This document shows positions 35,669 through 47,143 of a stretch of 64,000 nucleotides of DNA, one piece after another; the first letter of the stretch is position 1; every line of letters starts with the position of its first letter. Location of the stretch: assembly GCF_002258315.1 (NCBI RefSeq), contig NZ_NOYD01000038.1, positions 310,001-374,000 on the forward strand, given 5' to 3'. The translations under genes and the position numbers were made by a program. Below the pieces are notes generated by a model. The model was not told the origin of the DNA, did no database searches, and saw nothing but the letters and a program-made list of their open reading frames with translations. The DNA is from Rhodococcus sp. 06-462-5 (lineage in GTDB: Bacteria > Actinomycetota > Actinomycetes > Mycobacteriales > Mycobacteriaceae).

Positions 35669-38106
35669 CCGCAGCTGCACATGGTCGGTCCGCGGTCACC
35701 CACGTGGAGATGGTGACACTGACCATCGACGACCACGAGATCAGCGTTCCCAAGGGCACGTTGGTGATTCGCGCCGCCGAGCTGATGGGCGTGCAGATTC
35801 CGCGCTTCTGTGATCACCCGCTGCTCGATCCGGTGGGGGCGTGCCGGCAATGTCTGGTCGATGTCGAGGGGCAGCGCAAGCCGTTGGCGTCCTGCACCAC
35901 GACGGTGGCCGAGGGCATGATCGTGCGCACTCAGGTGACATCGGAGTCGGCGGAGAAGGCGCAGCGAGGCGTCATGGAATTGCTGCTGATCAATCATCCG
36001 CTGGACTGCCCGGTGTGCGACAAGGGCGGCGAGTGCCCGCTGCAGAACCAGGCGATGGCTGCGGGTCGAGCAGAGTCCAGATTCGTCGAGACGAAACGCA
36101 CGTACCCCAAGCCGATCCCGCTGTCGGCGGAGGTCTTGCTGGACCGGGAACGGTGCGTCCTGTGCGCGCGCTGCACTCGGTTCGCGGCTCAAGTGGCCGG
36201 CGACCCGTCCATCGACTTGCTCGAGCGCGGTGCGATTCAACAGGTGGGGATCTTCGGCAACGAGCCGTTCGACTCCTACTTCTCGGGCAACACCGTTCAG
36301 ATCTGTCCGGTGGGTGCGCTGACCAACACCGAATATCGGTTCCGAGCGCGCCCCTACGATCTCACCTCGTCACCGAGCGTGTGCGAGCACTGCGCAGGCG
36401 GCTGCGCTCAACGCACGGACCATCGACGCGGCAAGGTTCTCCGCCGGCTGGCGGGGGACGACCCGCAGGTCAACGAGGAATGGAACTGCGACAAGGGGCG
36501 GTGGGCGTTCAAGTACGCCACCGAACCCGATCGCATCACCGCGCCGATGATCCGCGACGAATCGGGGGAGTTGATCGAGACGTCGTGGTCGGCGGCGCTG
36601 GCCGCCGCGGCGGCGGGGTTGGCCGAGTCGGTCGGGCAGGCTGCGGTACTCGTAGGCGGACGATCCACGCTCGAAGACGCCTACGCCTACGCCAAGTTTG
36701 CTCGAACAGTTCTGCACACCAACGATATCGACTTCCGCAATCGCAGCCACAGCGCCGAGGAGGCGGACTTCCTGGCCGGCCGGATAGCAGCGACCGGGTT
36801 GGGGGTCACCTACACCGACCTCGAGAACGCCCCGGTGGTGTTGCTCGTCGGTTTCGAGCCCGAGGAAGAATCACCACTGGTGTTCCTGAGGCTTCGGAAG
36901 GCGCACCGCACGAGCGCGGTGGTGGTGGCGTCGGTCGCGCCGTTCTCCACCCGGGGTCTACGAAAGCTCGACGGCGTTCTGCTGCAGTCGATTCCCGGCG
37001 ACGAACCGGGGTGGCTCGATGCATTGCACGTCGGCGATCGTGGCACCGAATCGATTGCCCAACTCCTCCGTGAGCCCGGTGCGATCGTGCTCGTGGGCGA
37101 GCGGCTCGGCTCCGTTCCCGGAGGTCTGGCGGCGGCTTCGAAACTGGCGGACGACACCGGGGCGAGCCTGGCCTGGATTCCACGACGCGCCGGCGAACGC
37201 GGTGCCCTCGACGCAGGGGCGCTGCCGAACGTCCTGCCCGGTGGGCGTCCCGTGGCCGATGCGGCGGCGCGCGCCGAGGTCGCCGCGGTGTGGGGAGTGC
37301 CAGAGCTGCCGGCGGAGGCGGGCCGCGACACCGCCGCGATCCTGGCCGACGCCGGACCGGAACGCGCATTGGTCACTGCCGGAATCGATCTCGACGATCT
37401 GCCGGACCCCCGGGCTGCACTCGATGCACTGGACCGATCGGCGTTCGTGGTGAGCCTCGAGCTACGCCGCAGCGCGGTCACCGAGCGGGCCGACGTGGTG
37501 TTCCCGGTGGCGCCGGTGGTCGACAAGTCGGGAACTTTCGTCGACTGGGAAGGACGACCTCGCGCGTTCGACACTGCCCTCGGTGCCGGCGCGGTGATGC
37601 CGGATCAACGCATCCTCGACGCTCTCGCGGCCCAGATGGGCGTCGAACTGGCGGTGCCCGACGCGGCAGCGGCACGCGCCGAGTTGGCGCGCCTCGGTGT
37701 GTGGAACGGCCCGCGCACAGCGGTGGCCCGGGTGGCACCCCGGGCGGAGATTCCGGCCCTCGGCTCGGGGGACGCGATTCTGGCCACGTGGCGGATGCTC
37801 CTCGATGCGGGTCGGATGCAGGACGGTGAGGACAATCTCGCCGCGACCGGTCGCACGCCCACGGTTCGGTTGTCGGCGGCGACGGCCTCGGCCATCGGAG
37901 CCGAGACCGGTGACCTGGTGAGCGTCGCGACGGACCGGGGATCGATCACGTTGCCGCTGACGATCACCGACCTGCCCGACAGCGTGGTGTGGGTGCCGAT
38001 GAACTCACCCGGTTCGGCGGTGTATCGCTCGCTGGGGGTGCAGTCGGGCGCGGTGGTGCGCATCGGTCGTGGTTCTGCGGAACGACCCGAGGGAGGCCGG
38101 TCATGA
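35665..38106 (+). CDS. nuoG: NADH-quinone oxidoreductase subunit G
   Basis: This 813-residue protein has the N-terminal [2Fe-2S] ferredoxin domain ([15 protein letters not shown]), the His/Cys [4Fe-4S] segment [18 protein letters not shown], and two further cysteine groups (CVLCARC, and [11 protein letters not shown] as an N7-type motif). A molybdopterin-oxidoreductase-like domain without obvious active cofactor binding follows. Presence of N7-type cysteines is typical of actinobacterial and E. coli NuoG. It overlaps nuoF and nuoH. Confidence 0.95.
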   Translation: MTAAAHGRSAVTHVEMVTLTIDDHEISVPKGTLVIRAAELMGVQIPRFCDHPLLDPVGACRQCLVDVEGQRKPLASCTTTVAEGMIVRTQVTSESAEKAQRGVMELLLINHPLDCPVCDKGGECPLQNQAMAAGRAESRFVETKRTYPKPIPLSAEVLLDRERCVLCARCTRFAAQVAGDPSIDLLERGAIQQVGIFGNEPFDSYFSGNTVQICPVGALTNTEYRFRARPYDLTSSPSVCEHCAGGCAQRTDHRRGKVLRRLAGDDPQVNEEWNCDKGRWAFKYATEPDRITAPMIRDESGELIETSWSAALAAAAAGLAESVGQAAVLVGGRSTLEDAYAYAKFARTVLHTNDIDFRNRSHSAEEADFLAGRIAATGLGVTYTDLENAPVVLLVGFEPEEESPLVFLRLRKAHRTSAVVVASVAPFSTRGLRKLDGVLLQSIPGDEPGWLDALHVGDRGTESIAQLLREPGAIVLVGERLGSVPGGLAAASKLADDTGASLAWIPRRAGERGALDAGALPNVLPGGRPVADAAARAEVAAVWGVPELPAEAGRDTAAILADAGPERALVTAGIDLDDLPDPRAALDALDRSAFVVSLELRRSAVTERADVVFPVAPVVDKSGTFVDWEGRPRAFDTALGAGAVMPDQRILDALAAQMGVELAVPDAAAARAELARLGVWNGPRTAVARVAPRAEIPALGSGDAILATWRMLLDAGRMQDGEDNLAATGRTPTVRLSAATASAIGAETGDLVSVATDRGSITLPLTITDLPDSVVWVPMNSPGSAVYRSLGVQSGAVVRIGRGSAERPEGGRS

Positions 38107-39413
38107 TCGTGGCCGCGCCGACCGATCTGTCGATGTTCGGCACCGATCCGTGGTGGTTGGTTGTCGGGAAGGCCTTGGCTGTCTTCGTGTTCCTGGTCCT
38201 CACGCCGCTGGTGGCGATCTATGCCGAACGCAAGATCATGGCGTGGATGCAGATGCGGGTGGGGCCCAACCGGGTCGGTCCGTGGGGTCTGTTGCAGTCG
38301 TTGATGGACGGGATCAAGCTGGCGCTGAAGGAGGGGATCACTCCGACCGGCGTCGACAAGCCGATCTACGTTCTGGCTCCGATTATTTCGGTGGTTCCTG
38401 CGTTCATGGCTTTCGCGGTGATTCCGTTCGGGCCCGAGGTGTCGGTGTTCGGTACGACGACGCCGCTGCAGATGACCGACCTGCCGGTGGGGGTTCTGTA
38501 CATTCTCGCGGTCACGTCGGTGGGTGTGTACGGGATCGTGTTGGCGGGGTGGGCGTCGGGCTCGACGTACCCGTTGCTCGGTGCTTTGCGTTCGACGGCG
38601 CAGGTGATCTCCTACGAGGTTGCGATGGGCCTGTCGTTCGCAGCGGTCTTCCTGTACGCGGGCACCATGTCGACGTCCGGAATCGTTGCTGCGCAACAGA
38701 ATACCTGGTACGTGTTTCTGCTGCTGCCGTCGTTCCTGGTGTACGTGACGGCCATGGTCGGCGAAACCAACCGCGCTCCGTTCGATCTGCCGGAGGCAGA
38801 GGGTGAGTTGGTGGGCGGGTTTCACACCGAGTACTCGTCTCTTCGTTTCGCCATGTTCATGCTCGCCGAGTACATCAACATGGTCACCGTGTCGGCACTG
38901 GCGACCACGCTGTTCCTCGGCGGCTGGCGGGCTCCGATTCCGCTGAGTCTGTGGAGCGGTGCCAACTCGGGGTGGTGGCCGGTGCTGTGGTTCACCCTCA
39001 AGGTCTGGGTGTTCCTGTTCGTGTTCATCTGGCTGCGTTCGACGCTGCCGAGGCTGCGCTACGACCAGTTCATGAACTTCGGCTGGAAGATTCTCATTCC
39101 GGTTGCCCTGATCTGGGTGATGGTGATCGCGACGGTGCGGGTACTCGGGGCCGATCGCTACGACGTACCACTGGTCACGTTCGGTGTGTCGATGATCTTT
39201 GCGGTGGCCGTGCTGGGTGCGCTGCTGCTGATGGTGCGCAGGCGGGCACGGGAACGGAACGTGCCGCCTCCTCTACCCGTCGCCGAGTTCGATGCTGTGG
39301 CAGGCGGATTCCCGATACCTCCCATTCCCACGCAGGGCTCGAATTTCCCGAGCCGGCACGCCGGTGTGCGCTCGCGCGCCGCCAGGTCACCGAAGGAGAA
39401 CGCCGATGCCTGA
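38103..39413 (+). CDS. nuoH: NADH-quinone oxidoreductase subunit H
   Basis: This 436-residue membrane subunit has eight or more helices, the conserved [20 protein letters not shown] near residue 40 and [20 protein letters not shown] near 220, whose acidic residues link the quinone site to proton channels. The last ~60 residues are hydrophilic and poorly conserved. It overlaps the nuoG stop (ATGA). Confidence 0.96.
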   Translation: MIVAAPTDLSMFGTDPWWLVVGKALAVFVFLVLTPLVAIYAERKIMAWMQMRVGPNRVGPWGLLQSLMDGIKLALKEGITPTGVDKPIYVLAPIISVVPAFMAFAVIPFGPEVSVFGTTTPLQMTDLPVGVLYILAVTSVGVYGIVLAGWASGSTYPLLGALRSTAQVISYEVAMGLSFAAVFLYAGTMSTSGIVAAQQNTWYVFLLLPSFLVYVTAMVGETNRAPFDLPEAEGELVGGFHTEYSSLRFAMFMLAEYINMVTVSALATTLFLGGWRAPIPLSLWSGANSGWWPVLWFTLKVWVFLFVFIWLRSTLPRLRYDQFMNFGWKILIPVALIWVMVIATVRVLGADRYDVPLVTFGVSMIFAVAVLGALLLMVRRRARERNVPPPLPVAEFDAVAGGFPIPPIPTQGSNFPSRHAGVRSRAARSPKENADA

Positions 39414-39951
39414 ATTTCTCGGTCCCATAGCGGGTTTCGGGGTCACCTTCGCCACGATGTTCAAGAAGGCCGAGACGGAGCTGTATCCGGAGGAGAAGAA
39501 GCCCACCGAGGTTCGCTACCACGGTCGTCATCAGCTCAATCGGTATGCAGACGGTCTCGAGAAGTGCATCGGCTGCGAGCTCTGCGCGTGGGCGTGCCCG
39601 GCCGACGCCATCTACGTCGAGGGAGCCGACAACACCGAGACCGAGAGATTCTCTCCGGGAGAGCGCTACGGCGGCGTCTATCAGATCAACTACCTGCGGT
39701 GCATCGGGTGCGGATTGTGTGTGGAGGCCTGCCCCACACGGGCTCTGACGATGACCAACGAGTACGAGCTCGCCGGTGACAACAGAGCCGATCTGATCTA
39801 CGAGAAGGAATCTCTGTTGGCCCCTCTGCAACCGGAGATGGTGGCACCGCCGCACGCGATGGCACCGGGCTTGTCGGCCGAGGACTACTACCGAGGAACG
39901 GTCACCGGGGATGAGAGCACGACCGAAACCGAGGACGGTTCGGTTCGATGA
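39406..39951 (+). CDS. nuoI: NADH-quinone oxidoreductase subunit I
   Basis: This 181-residue subunit carries two 4Fe-4S ferredoxin motifs, [12 protein letters not shown] and [12 protein letters not shown], for clusters N6a and N6b that lead to N2. Its ATG lies eight bases inside the nuoH 3' end and its stop overlaps nuoJ. AAGGAGA lies before the ATG. Confidence 0.97.
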   Translation: MPEFLGPIAGFGVTFATMFKKAETELYPEEKKPTEVRYHGRHQLNRYADGLEKCIGCELCAWACPADAIYVEGADNTETERFSPGERYGGVYQINYLRCIGCGLCVEACPTRALTMTNEYELAGDNRADLIYEKESLLAPLQPEMVAPPHAMAPGLSAEDYYRGTVTGDESTTETEDGSVR

Positions 39952-40715
39952 CTGCCACAGTGCAGCTCGCCCTCGATGCGACGTCCACCGGTGAGGCCGT
40001 GCAGTTCTGGACCCTGGGTGTCGTTGCCGTCATCGGTGCTCTCGGGGTGGTGATGAGCACCAAAGCCGTCTACTCGGCGTTGTTCCTCGCTGCCACGATG
40101 GTGGTACTGGCGACCTTCTACATGGCGCAGGGGGCGTTGTTCCTCGGTGTCGTGCAGATCGTCGTCTACACCGGCGCGGTCATGATGCTGTTCCTGTTCG
40201 TTCTGATGCTCGTCGGAGTCGACACCTCGGAGTCGCTGACCGAAACCCTGCGTGGTCACCGCATCGCGGCCGTCGTCATCGGAATCGGCTTCGGACTGTT
40301 GATCATCGGGGTACTGCTGCGCGACGCGGCAAATGCCGGTCGGCTCGACTTCGCCGGTCTCGACGCCGTCAACTCCACCGGAAACGTCGAGGGCCTGGCA
40401 GAGCTGATCTTCGTCGAGTACGTGTGGGCGTTCGAGTTGACCGGGGCGCTGCTGATCACTGCCACCATCGGGGCGATGATCCTGGCACACAGGGAAGCTC
40501 TGGGGCCGGTCAAGGGTCAGCGAGAAATGGCACAGGATCGATTCCGCGACGGCTCGAGGGTGACGCCGCTGCCGAGCCCCGGGGTGTACGCCAGACACAA
40601 CGGGGTCGATCGCCGCGCTCTGTTGCCCGACGGAACCGAATCCGAGTCCTCCGTCAACGCGATGTTCGCCGATCAACGGAGCCAGGACAAGGTGGACGGG
40701 GGTGACGAGCGATGA
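39948..40715 (+). CDS. nuoJ: NADH-quinone oxidoreductase subunit J
   Basis: This 255-residue protein has five membrane helices in its first ~175 residues, including the family segment [19 protein letters not shown] in helix 3. A hydrophilic C-terminal tail of about 80 residues follows, as in actinobacterial NuoJ. It lies in the membrane arm beside NuoA and NuoK. It overlaps nuoI and nuoK by four bases each. Confidence 0.95.
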   Translation: MTATVQLALDATSTGEAVQFWTLGVVAVIGALGVVMSTKAVYSALFLAATMVVLATFYMAQGALFLGVVQIVVYTGAVMMLFLFVLMLVGVDTSESLTETLRGHRIAAVVIGIGFGLLIIGVLLRDAANAGRLDFAGLDAVNSTGNVEGLAELIFVEYVWAFELTGALLITATIGAMILAHREALGPVKGQREMAQDRFRDGSRVTPLPSPGVYARHNGVDRRALLPDGTESESSVNAMFADQRSQDKVDGGDER

Positions 40716-41011
40716 ATCCCGAGAACTACCTCTACCTGTCCGTTCTGCTGTTCACGATCGGAGCGGCGGGCGTCATCGTCAGACGCAACGCCATCATCGT
40801 GTTCATGTGCATCGAATTGATGCTCAACGCAGTCAATCTCGCGTTCGTGACGTTCTCCCGCATGCACGGCAATCTCGACGGGCAGTTGTTCGCGTTCTTC
40901 ACCATGGTGGTCGCCGCCGCCGAGGTGGTGGTGGGCCTTGCGATCATCATGGCCATCTTCCGATCTCGTCGGTCGATTTCGATGGACGAGAACTCCCTGA
41001 TGAAGAATTGA
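40712..41011 (+). CDS. nuoK: NADH-quinone oxidoreductase subunit K
   Basis: This 99-residue, three-helix subunit has the conserved acidic residues in helix 2 ([15 protein letters not shown]) and helix 3 ([11 protein letters not shown]) that take part in proton transfer. It overlaps nuoJ and is followed by nuoL after 13 bases. Confidence 0.96.
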   Translation: MNPENYLYLSVLLFTIGAAGVIVRRNAIIVFMCIELMLNAVNLAFVTFSRMHGNLDGQLFAFFTMVVAAAEVVVGLAIIMAIFRSRRSISMDENSLMKN

Positions 41012-41024
41012 CGGGGGCGCAGAA

Positions 41025-42896
41025 ATGATGTCGATGCTGTGGCTTCTTCCGGCTCTGCCGGCGTTCGGTGCAGCGTTCCTGCTGCTCGGTGGCAGGCGCA
41101 CCGACCGCTGGGGGCACCTCGTCGCGACGGCGGCGGCAGCGTCCTCGTTCGTCGTGGCCGCGGTGGTGTTCGGCTCGATGCTCGGCCGCGCCGAGTCGGG
41201 CCGAGCCTTCACCCAGACCCTGTTCCGGTGGGTTCCGGTCGACGAATTGCAGGTCGAGTTCGGCTTGCGTGCAGATCAATTGTCGATCTGCTTCGTCCTG
41301 CTGATCACCGGGGTCGGGTCGCTCATTCACGTGTACTCCATCGGCTACATGAGCCACGACGCCGAGCGGCGGCGTTTCTTCGCGTACCTCAACCTGTTTC
41401 TGGCAGCCATGCTGCTGTTGGTTCTGGCCGACAACTTCCTCGGTCTCTACCTGGGGTGGGAGGGTGTGGGTCTGGCGTCGTATCTGCTCATCGGCTTCTG
41501 GCAACACAAGCCGTCGGCTGCGTCGGCTGCCCGAAAAGCGTTCGTGGTCAACCGAGTCGGCGACATCGGCTTGGCTGTTGCGCTGATGATCATGTTCGTC
41601 AACTTCGGCTCCGTGCAGTACGACGACGTGTTCGCCGGAATCGGTGAGGCGAGTGAATCGGTGGCCACCGCCATGGCGCTGATGCTGCTGGTGGCCGCGT
41701 GTGGAAAGTCGGCGCAGGTGCCGTCGCAGTCGTGGCTCGGCGACGCCATGGAGGGCCCGACACCGGTATCGGCATTGATCCACGCGGCCACGATGGTCAC
41801 GGCCGGGGTGTATCTCATCGTGCGCTCGGGACCGGTGTTCGAGGCCTCGCCCACTGCCCGCGCGGCCACCGTCACCGTCGGAGCGGTCACCTTGCTGTTC
41901 GGAGCCGTCATCGGTTGCGCGAAGGACGACATCAAGAAAGCGCTCGCGGCGTCGACGATGAGTCAGATCGGGTACATGGTGCTCGCGGCCGGGCTCGGTC
42001 CCTCCGGGTACGCGTACGCCATCGTGCTCCTGATCTCGCACGGCTTCTTCAAAGCGGGCTTGTTCCTGGGCGCGGGCTCGGTGATGCACGCGATGAACGA
42101 CGAGACCGACATGCGACGGTTCGGTGGACTCCGCGCCGCCATGCCCATCACGTTCGTCACGTTCGGCCTCGGGTATCTCGCCATCATCGGACTGCCGCCG
42201 TTCTCCGGCTTCTTCGCCAAGGATCCGATCATCGAGGTCGCCTTCGCCGCCGGGGGAGTGGCAGGTCCGATTCTCGGCTGCGTGACCTTGCTCGGTGCAG
42301 GCCTGACGGCCTTCTACATGACTCGGGTCATGCTGTTGACGTTCTTCGGTCCGAAACGCTGGTCGGCGCAGGCACATCCGCACGAGGCGTCGGCGACGAT
42401 GACCGCTCCGATGATTGTGTTGGCGATCGGTTCGGTGGCGTCGGGCGCCTTTCTCGCGGTGGGCGGCCGCCTCGAGACGTGGCTCGAGCCCGTCGTGGGA
42501 TCGGCCCACGAGGAGCACGCGATTCCGGCCTGGGTGGTCACCGTCGCCGTCCTGGTGGTCGTGCTGATCGGCGTGACCCTCGCCTACCGCAAGTACATCG
42601 TCGGTGAGGTTCCGCCGACTCCACCCGAGGATGTGTCGGCCCTGACCCGAGCTGCACGTGCCGATCTCTACGGAGACGCCGTCAACGAGGCGGCATTCAT
42701 GCGTCCAGGACAGACCCTCACGCGCGCACTGGTGCACGCCGACAACGGTATCGACGCCGTCGTGGACGGGGTGGGTAGCTCGATCGGTGGCGCATCGACG
42801 CGGTCCGGGCGGCTGCAGACGGGATATGTGCGGTCGTATGCGTTGGCGATGTTCGCGGGAGCCGTTCTCGTGGTCCTGATGGTGGTGGCTCTGTGA
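41025..42896 (+). CDS. nuoL: NADH-quinone oxidoreductase subunit L (antiporter-like)
   Basis: This 623-residue subunit has about 16 membrane helices and the antiporter-like domain with [16 protein letters not shown] and [23 protein letters not shown], shown here in part. The long lateral helix region lies at the C-terminal end. It forms the distal proton channel. Two ATG codons (41025 and 41028) are possible; the first is reported. Its stop overlaps the nuoM GTG. Confidence 0.95.
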   Translation: MMSMLWLLPALPAFGAAFLLLGGRRTDRWGHLVATAAAASSFVVAAVVFGSMLGRAESGRAFTQTLFRWVPVDELQVEFGLRADQLSICFVLLITGVGSLIHVYSIGYMSHDAERRRFFAYLNLFLAAMLLLVLADNFLGLYLGWEGVGLASYLLIGFWQHKPSAASAARKAFVVNRVGDIGLAVALMIMFVNFGSVQYDDVFAGIGEASESVATAMALMLLVAACGKSAQVPSQSWLGDAMEGPTPVSALIHAATMVTAGVYLIVRSGPVFEASPTARAATVTVGAVTLLFGAVIGCAKDDIKKALAASTMSQIGYMVLAAGLGPSGYAYAIVLLISHGFFKAGLFLGAGSVMHAMNDETDMRRFGGLRAAMPITFVTFGLGYLAIIGLPPFSGFFAKDPIIEVAFAAGGVAGPILGCVTLLGAGLTAFYMTRVMLLTFFGPKRWSAQAHPHEASATMTAPMIVLAIGSVASGAFLAVGGRLETWLEPVVGSAHEEHAIPAWVVTVAVLVVVLIGVTLAYRKYIVGEVPPTPPEDVSALTRAARADLYGDAVNEAAFMRPGQTLTRALVHADNGIDAVVDGVGSSIGGASTRSGRLQTGYVRSYALAMFAGAVLVVLMVVAL

Positions 42897-44431
42897 CGAC
42901 TCCCTGGTTGACCGTTCTGTGGGTGCTCCCGATGCTCGGCGCGATCGTCGTCGCCCTGGTGCCCGCCGCTCGCCCGACCGCCGCGCGCAGTGTCGCAGTG
43001 GGTTTCGCTGCCGGGACCTTGGCCGTGTCGGTCGCATTGGCAGTGTCGTTCGAATCCGGTGGTGATCGGTACCAGTTCGTCGAGGACCATTCGTGGATAG
43101 CGGCTTTCGGTGCGCGGTACACCCTCGGTCTGGACGGAATCGGCCTCGTTCTGGTGTTGCTCACCACCGTTCTCACGCCCTTGCTGCTCGTCGCGGGCTG
43201 GAACGACGGCACTCGTGTCGCGAACTACGGCTCCCGTCGGGTGGCGCACACGTACATGGCGTTGATTCTGGTGGTCGAGTCGATGGTGCTCGTGTCGTTC
43301 ACCGCGTTGGACGTGTTGTTGTTCTACATCTTCTTCGAGGCGATGCTGATTCCGATGTACTTCCTCATCGGAGGCTTCGGGGGAGTCCATCGAACGCGCG
43401 CCGCGGTGAAGTTCCTGTTGTACAACCTGTTCGGCGGTCTGGTGATGTTGGCGGCCGTCATCGGCCTGTACGTGGTGACTGCGAGACCCGACGGGCCCTT
43501 CGACGGCGGGACATTCGATCTGCGTGCGATCGCCGACGCGGCGGCATCGGGCGGACTCGGTGTGGATCCGATGGTGCTGAACGCACTGTTCCTCGGCTTC
43601 ATGTTCGCGTTCGCGATCAAGGCGCCGTTGTGGCCGTTCCATTCGTGGCTACCCGACGCCGCTGTGCAGTCCACACCCGCGACTGCGGTGCTGATGATGT
43701 CGGTGGTGGACAAGGTCGGCACGTTCGCAATGCTGCGGTTCTGTCTCGAACTGTTCCCCGGCTCGTCGCAGACGTTCGCGCCGTGGATCATCACTCTCGC
43801 GGTCATCGGCATCGTCTACGGCGCGATTCTGGCGATCGGCCAGACCGACATGATGAGACTGATTGCGTACACGTCGATTTCGCACTTCGGATTCATCATC
43901 CTCGGCATCTTCGCCATGACCGGCCAGAGTCAGGCCGGTGCCACGCTGTACATGGCCAACCACGGAATCTCCACGGCCGCACTGTTCCTGATCGCGGGCT
44001 TCCTCGTGTCGCGTCGAGGGTCACGAGCGATAGCCGATTACGGCGGGGTGCAGAAGGTGGCGCCGGTGCTTGCCGGAACGTTCTTGATCTCGGGACTCGC
44101 CACGCTCTCGCTCCCCGGGCTCGCCCCGTTCGTGAGCGAATTCCTCGTGCTGATCGGCACATTCGGTCGATACGGAGTCGCCGCGATCGTGGCCGCCGGA
44201 GCCCTCGTGCTGTCGGCGATCTACATTCTGTGGCTCTACCAGCGCGTGATGACCGGGCCGGTCCGGGAGGGCAACGAGACGGTGCCGGATCTCGTCCGAC
44301 GCGAGCTGGCCGTGGTGGTGCCGTTGATCGCGTTGCTGATCGTGCTCGGGGTGTATCCGAAACCGGCGCTCGATGTCATCACCCCGGCAGTGCAATCCAC
44401 GATCGTCGACAGTTCAGGAGGTCAGCGATGA
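42893..44431 (+). CDS. nuoM: NADH-quinone oxidoreductase subunit M (antiporter-like)
   Basis: This 512-residue proton-channel subunit has about 14 helices. Typical segments are [18 protein letters not shown], with the key Glu of helix 5, and [19 protein letters not shown], with the lysine and proline of the broken helix 7 just before. The start is GTG at 42893, overlapping nuoL. Its stop overlaps nuoN. Confidence 0.96.
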   Translation: MTTPWLTVLWVLPMLGAIVVALVPAARPTAARSVAVGFAAGTLAVSVALAVSFESGGDRYQFVEDHSWIAAFGARYTLGLDGIGLVLVLLTTVLTPLLLVAGWNDGTRVANYGSRRVAHTYMALILVVESMVLVSFTALDVLLFYIFFEAMLIPMYFLIGGFGGVHRTRAAVKFLLYNLFGGLVMLAAVIGLYVVTARPDGPFDGGTFDLRAIADAAASGGLGVDPMVLNALFLGFMFAFAIKAPLWPFHSWLPDAAVQSTPATAVLMMSVVDKVGTFAMLRFCLELFPGSSQTFAPWIITLAVIGIVYGAILAIGQTDMMRLIAYTSISHFGFIILGIFAMTGQSQAGATLYMANHGISTAALFLIAGFLVSRRGSRAIADYGGVQKVAPVLAGTFLISGLATLSLPGLAPFVSEFLVLIGTFGRYGVAAIVAAGALVLSAIYILWLYQRVMTGPVREGNETVPDLVRRELAVVVPLIALLIVLGVYPKPALDVITPAVQSTIVDSSGGQR

Positions 44432-45990
44432 CCACACCCGAGGTGCAGTACGGTCTGTTGGCACCGATGCTGATCGTGTTCTCGGTCGCAGTGCTCGGTG
44501 TTCTCGTCGAAGCGTTCGTGCCGCTGCGGGCCCGTCGGAGCACGCATCTGGGTCTCGCTCTCACGGGACTGGTGGCGGCGCTGGCGGCAATCCTCGGTCT
44601 GGCAGGCACGGAGGCGTCGGCGATGTCCGGGGCAGTCGCGATCGACGGTCCTACCCTTTTTCTGCAGGGAACCATTGTGCTGGTGTCGATTCCGGCGATC
44701 GCACTGCTGGCGGAGCGCACCGTCGCAGTCACCGGGGCCGGTGCCGAGCGCCGCATCGATTCGTTCACTCCGCAGGCATCGACCACTCCGGGCAGCGTGG
44801 CGGAGAAAGAAGCCATCGATGCAGGCGTCGCCCAGACCGAGGTGTTTCCTCTGGCGATGTTCGCGATCGGTGGCATGTTGCTGTTTCCTGCTTCCGCCGA
44901 TCTGCTGACGATGTTCGTCGCGCTCGAAGTGCTGTCGTTGCCGCTCTATCTGCTCTGCGGTCTGGCCCGACGGCGGCGGTTGCTCTCTCAGGAAGCGGCT
45001 CTCAAATACTTTCTGCTGGGCGCGTTCTCGTCCGCGTTCTTCCTGTTCGGAGTCGCGTTTCTGTACGGATACGCCGGAACCGTTCGGTTGGACGGCATCG
45101 CCGACGCCATCGCGGTGGACGGTCCGGGCAGATCGCTCGCGCTGATCGGAACCGCCTTGCTCGCAGTGGGTTTGCTGTTCAAGGTCGGCGCTGTGCCCTT
45201 TCATTCGTGGATTCCCGACGTCTACCAGGGTGCCCCCACACCGGTGACGGCGCTGATGGCCACGGTGACCAAGGTCGCGGCGTTCGGTGCGATTCTTCGC
45301 ATCTTCGGGATGGCGCTACCCGGTCTCGAATCGAGTTGGCGACCGATGCTGTGGGTCGTCGCCATCGCGACGATGGTGCTGGGTTCCGTTGTCGCGGTGA
45401 CGCAGACGGATGTCAAACGGATGCTGGCGTATTCGTCCGTTGCGCACACCGGATTCATCCTCACCGGAGTGACGGCACTGGGTGATTCCGGTGATGTGGG
45501 TGATTCCGGCGTGTCGGCCACCATGTTCTATCTGTTGGCGTATGCGTTCAGCACTTTGGGAGGGTTCGCGATCATCGGGTTGGCGCGCGACGAACGCGGT
45601 GAGGTGAGCGATCTGGATCGGTGGGCGGGAATCGGCCGTCGATCACCGCTGGTGGCGGCGGTGTTCGGGTTGTTCCTGCTCTCGTTCGCCGGCATTCCGC
45701 TCACCAGTGGGTTCATCGGCAAGTTCGCGGTGTTCAGCGCAGCCTCGGGAGCCGGGGGAGCGGCACTGGTCGTGGTCGGAGTGGTGTGCAGTGCGATCGC
45801 GGCGTTCTTCTACGTGCGGGTCATCGTGCTGATGTTCTTCACCGATCCGGGAGTCGAGACCGCCACGATCGTGCGCCCGACGGCGTCGGTGTCGTGCGCG
45901 ATCGGGCTCTCGGTGGTGGTCACCGTCGCTCTCGGAGTCTTCCCGCAACCCGTTCTCGATCTCGCTGCGCGTGCCGCGAACTTCCTGTAG
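44428..45990 (+). CDS. nuoN: NADH-quinone oxidoreductase subunit N (antiporter-like)
   Basis: This 520-residue subunit has about 14 helices and the motif FKVGAVPFHSWIPDVYQGAP with the functional lysine. A hydrophilic loop of ~40 residues (GAERRIDSFTPQAS region) between helices 3 and 4 is longer than in E. coli. It is the last gene of the operon and ends three bases from the convergent DUF4188 gene. AGGAGG precedes the ATG. Confidence 0.96.
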   Translation: MTTPEVQYGLLAPMLIVFSVAVLGVLVEAFVPLRARRSTHLGLALTGLVAALAAILGLAGTEASAMSGAVAIDGPTLFLQGTIVLVSIPAIALLAERTVAVTGAGAERRIDSFTPQASTTPGSVAEKEAIDAGVAQTEVFPLAMFAIGGMLLFPASADLLTMFVALEVLSLPLYLLCGLARRRRLLSQEAALKYFLLGAFSSAFFLFGVAFLYGYAGTVRLDGIADAIAVDGPGRSLALIGTALLAVGLLFKVGAVPFHSWIPDVYQGAPTPVTALMATVTKVAAFGAILRIFGMALPGLESSWRPMLWVVAIATMVLGSVVAVTQTDVKRMLAYSSVAHTGFILTGVTALGDSGDVGDSGVSATMFYLLAYAFSTLGGFAIIGLARDERGEVSDLDRWAGIGRRSPLVAAVFGLFLLSFAGIPLTSGFIGKFAVFSAASGAGGAALVVVGVVCSAIAAFFYVRVIVLMFFTDPGVETATIVRPTASVSCAIGLSVVVTVALGVFPQPVLDLAARAANFL

Positions 45991-45993
45991 CTG

Positions 45994-46473
45994 TTACTTC
46001 GCGGACTTCATGCGCTGCTTCCACGTGTGCGAGCCAGTACCGACCGGTAGTCCGCCGATGGCTCCCGCGAGGCCGAACGTAGGCATGTTGACGTAGATGG
46101 CCTCACTGTTCTGCGCTGTCGCGGTATAGGTTTCGTGCCACACGCCGACATGGCGGGTTGCGGCTACCGATCGGTTGAAGGCCCGCCAGGCGGGTGCATG
46201 TGGTGCATCGGGATCGGAGGCGAATCGCGTCAGGTGCTCGGCCGTGCGCCAGTAGCTGACCAGCATGGTGGTGCGCCCCAGCCACGAGTGGTACCCGAGC
46301 AGCCCGGAATCTGGATCCTGCTCCAGATGGCCGAGCATCCGCGGCATCGCGCGCACCGCGGGTAGCCAGGCGCGAACGGCCGTCGGGTTGTTGATGCGCA
46401 TTCCGATGAGGAAGACCGTGACGGTGTCTCGTTCGGATTCGACCGTACGGCGGCCGTCGACGATGGGTGGCAT
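45994..46473 (-). CDS. DUF4188 protein (monooxygenase-like)
   Basis: This 159-residue protein fits the DUF4188 family: VTVFLIGMRINNP, PRMLGHLEQDPDSGLLGYHS, SYWRTAEHLTRFASDP and a short C-terminal end. Members have a dimeric alpha/beta-barrel-like fold and are sometimes annotated as monooxygenase or aldoxime-dehydratase-like, but activity is not established. It is divergent from a TetR gene 76 bp away, which probably represses it. Confidence 0.85.
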   Translation of the reverse strand: MPPIVDGRRTVESERDTVTVFLIGMRINNPTAVRAWLPAVRAMPRMLGHLEQDPDSGLLGYHSWLGRTTMLVSYWRTAEHLTRFASDPDAPHAPAWRAFNRSVAATRHVGVWHETYTATAQNSEAIYVNMPTFGLAGAIGGLPVGTGSHTWKQRMKSAK

Positions 46474-46549
46474 GACGTGTTCCCGTCTGTTCGGTGAGTG
46501 AAGCGTTATGTGACACTGTTATAAAACACCGTTGTGATAGGTTTCGCAA
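46474..46549. promoter_or_regulatory. Divergent promoter region of DUF4188 and tetR genes
   Basis: This short spacer is AT-rich for the window. TAGGTT (46538-46543) is a -10 box six bases before the tetR GTG, suggesting a leaderless mRNA. On the minus strand TATAAC is a -10 candidate for the DUF4188 gene. ACACTGTTAT (46513-46522) and ACACCGTTGT (46526-46535) form an imperfect 13-bp-spaced direct repeat, and TGTTATAAAACA is a short dyad; either could bind the regulator. Confidence 0.45.
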
Positions 46550-47143
46550 GTGGCGAGACCCAGAATTCACGACGCGGAGTTGCGGACCCGGCTACTGGAG
46601 GCCGCGGCGGAAACCGTTGCCCACCAGGGCGTCGACTCGTTGTCTCTGCGCAAACTCGCGGCGGAGCAGAGAACCTCGACGACGGCGATCTACTCACTGT
46701 TCGGCGGACGAGCCGAGTTGCTCGTGGCCCTGTTCGCCACGTCGTTCGCGAGTTTCGGGGACTCCCAGCGCCGGGTCCCGGTCACCGGCGATCCCGACGT
46801 CGATCTGCGCGAACTCGCCGTCGCGTACCGAGGCTGGGCTCTACGTAATCCGCATCTGTACGCGGTGATGTTCGGCGGTGTGCTCGGTTCGGTCGATGTA
46901 TCCGAAGAGGCGCAACTCGCTTCCGCAGCGATGGACCCGCTGCGGTCAGCGGTGGCGAGCGCCGTCGCGGCGGGAACCATGGCCGGGGCGTCGGTCGAGT
47001 TGATCAGTCACTCGTTCTGGGCGATCGTGCACGGGCTGGTGTCGCTCGAGTTGGCAATGCCCTCGCCCTCCGGCGACGAGACCCGTCGGGCGATGTTCGA
47101 CGCGGGCACCGAGTCGGTGCTGCGCGGGTGGTCGCGTCAGTAG
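46550..47143 (+). CDS. TetR-family transcriptional regulator
   Basis: This 197-residue protein has an N-terminal TetR helix-turn-helix (AAETVAHQGVDSLSLRKLAAEQRTS region, recognition helix ending TTAIYSLFGG) and a WHG-type C-terminal ligand domain (SFWAIVHGLVSLELA). The start is GTG at 46550. Its divergent placement suggests control of the DUF4188 gene and itself. The ligand is unknown. Confidence 0.9.
   Translation: MARPRIHDAELRTRLLEAAAETVAHQGVDSLSLRKLAAEQRTSTTAIYSLFGGRAELLVALFATSFASFGDSQRRVPVTGDPDVDLRELAVAYRGWALRNPHLYAVMFGGVLGSVDVSEEAQLASAAMDPLRSAVASAVAAGTMAGASVELISHSFWAIVHGLVSLELAMPSPSGDETRRAMFDAGTESVLRGWSRQ

Noticed and set aside
40947-43037. A 696-codon minus-strand frame opposite nuoL and nuoM
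   Set aside because: It is a charged His/Gln/Arg-rich product antisense to two membrane subunits.
43093-44427. Upstream extension of nuoN in frame through nuoM
   Set aside because: The extension is an Arg/His-rich shadow of nuoM. nuoN homology and its AGGAGG site begin at 44428.
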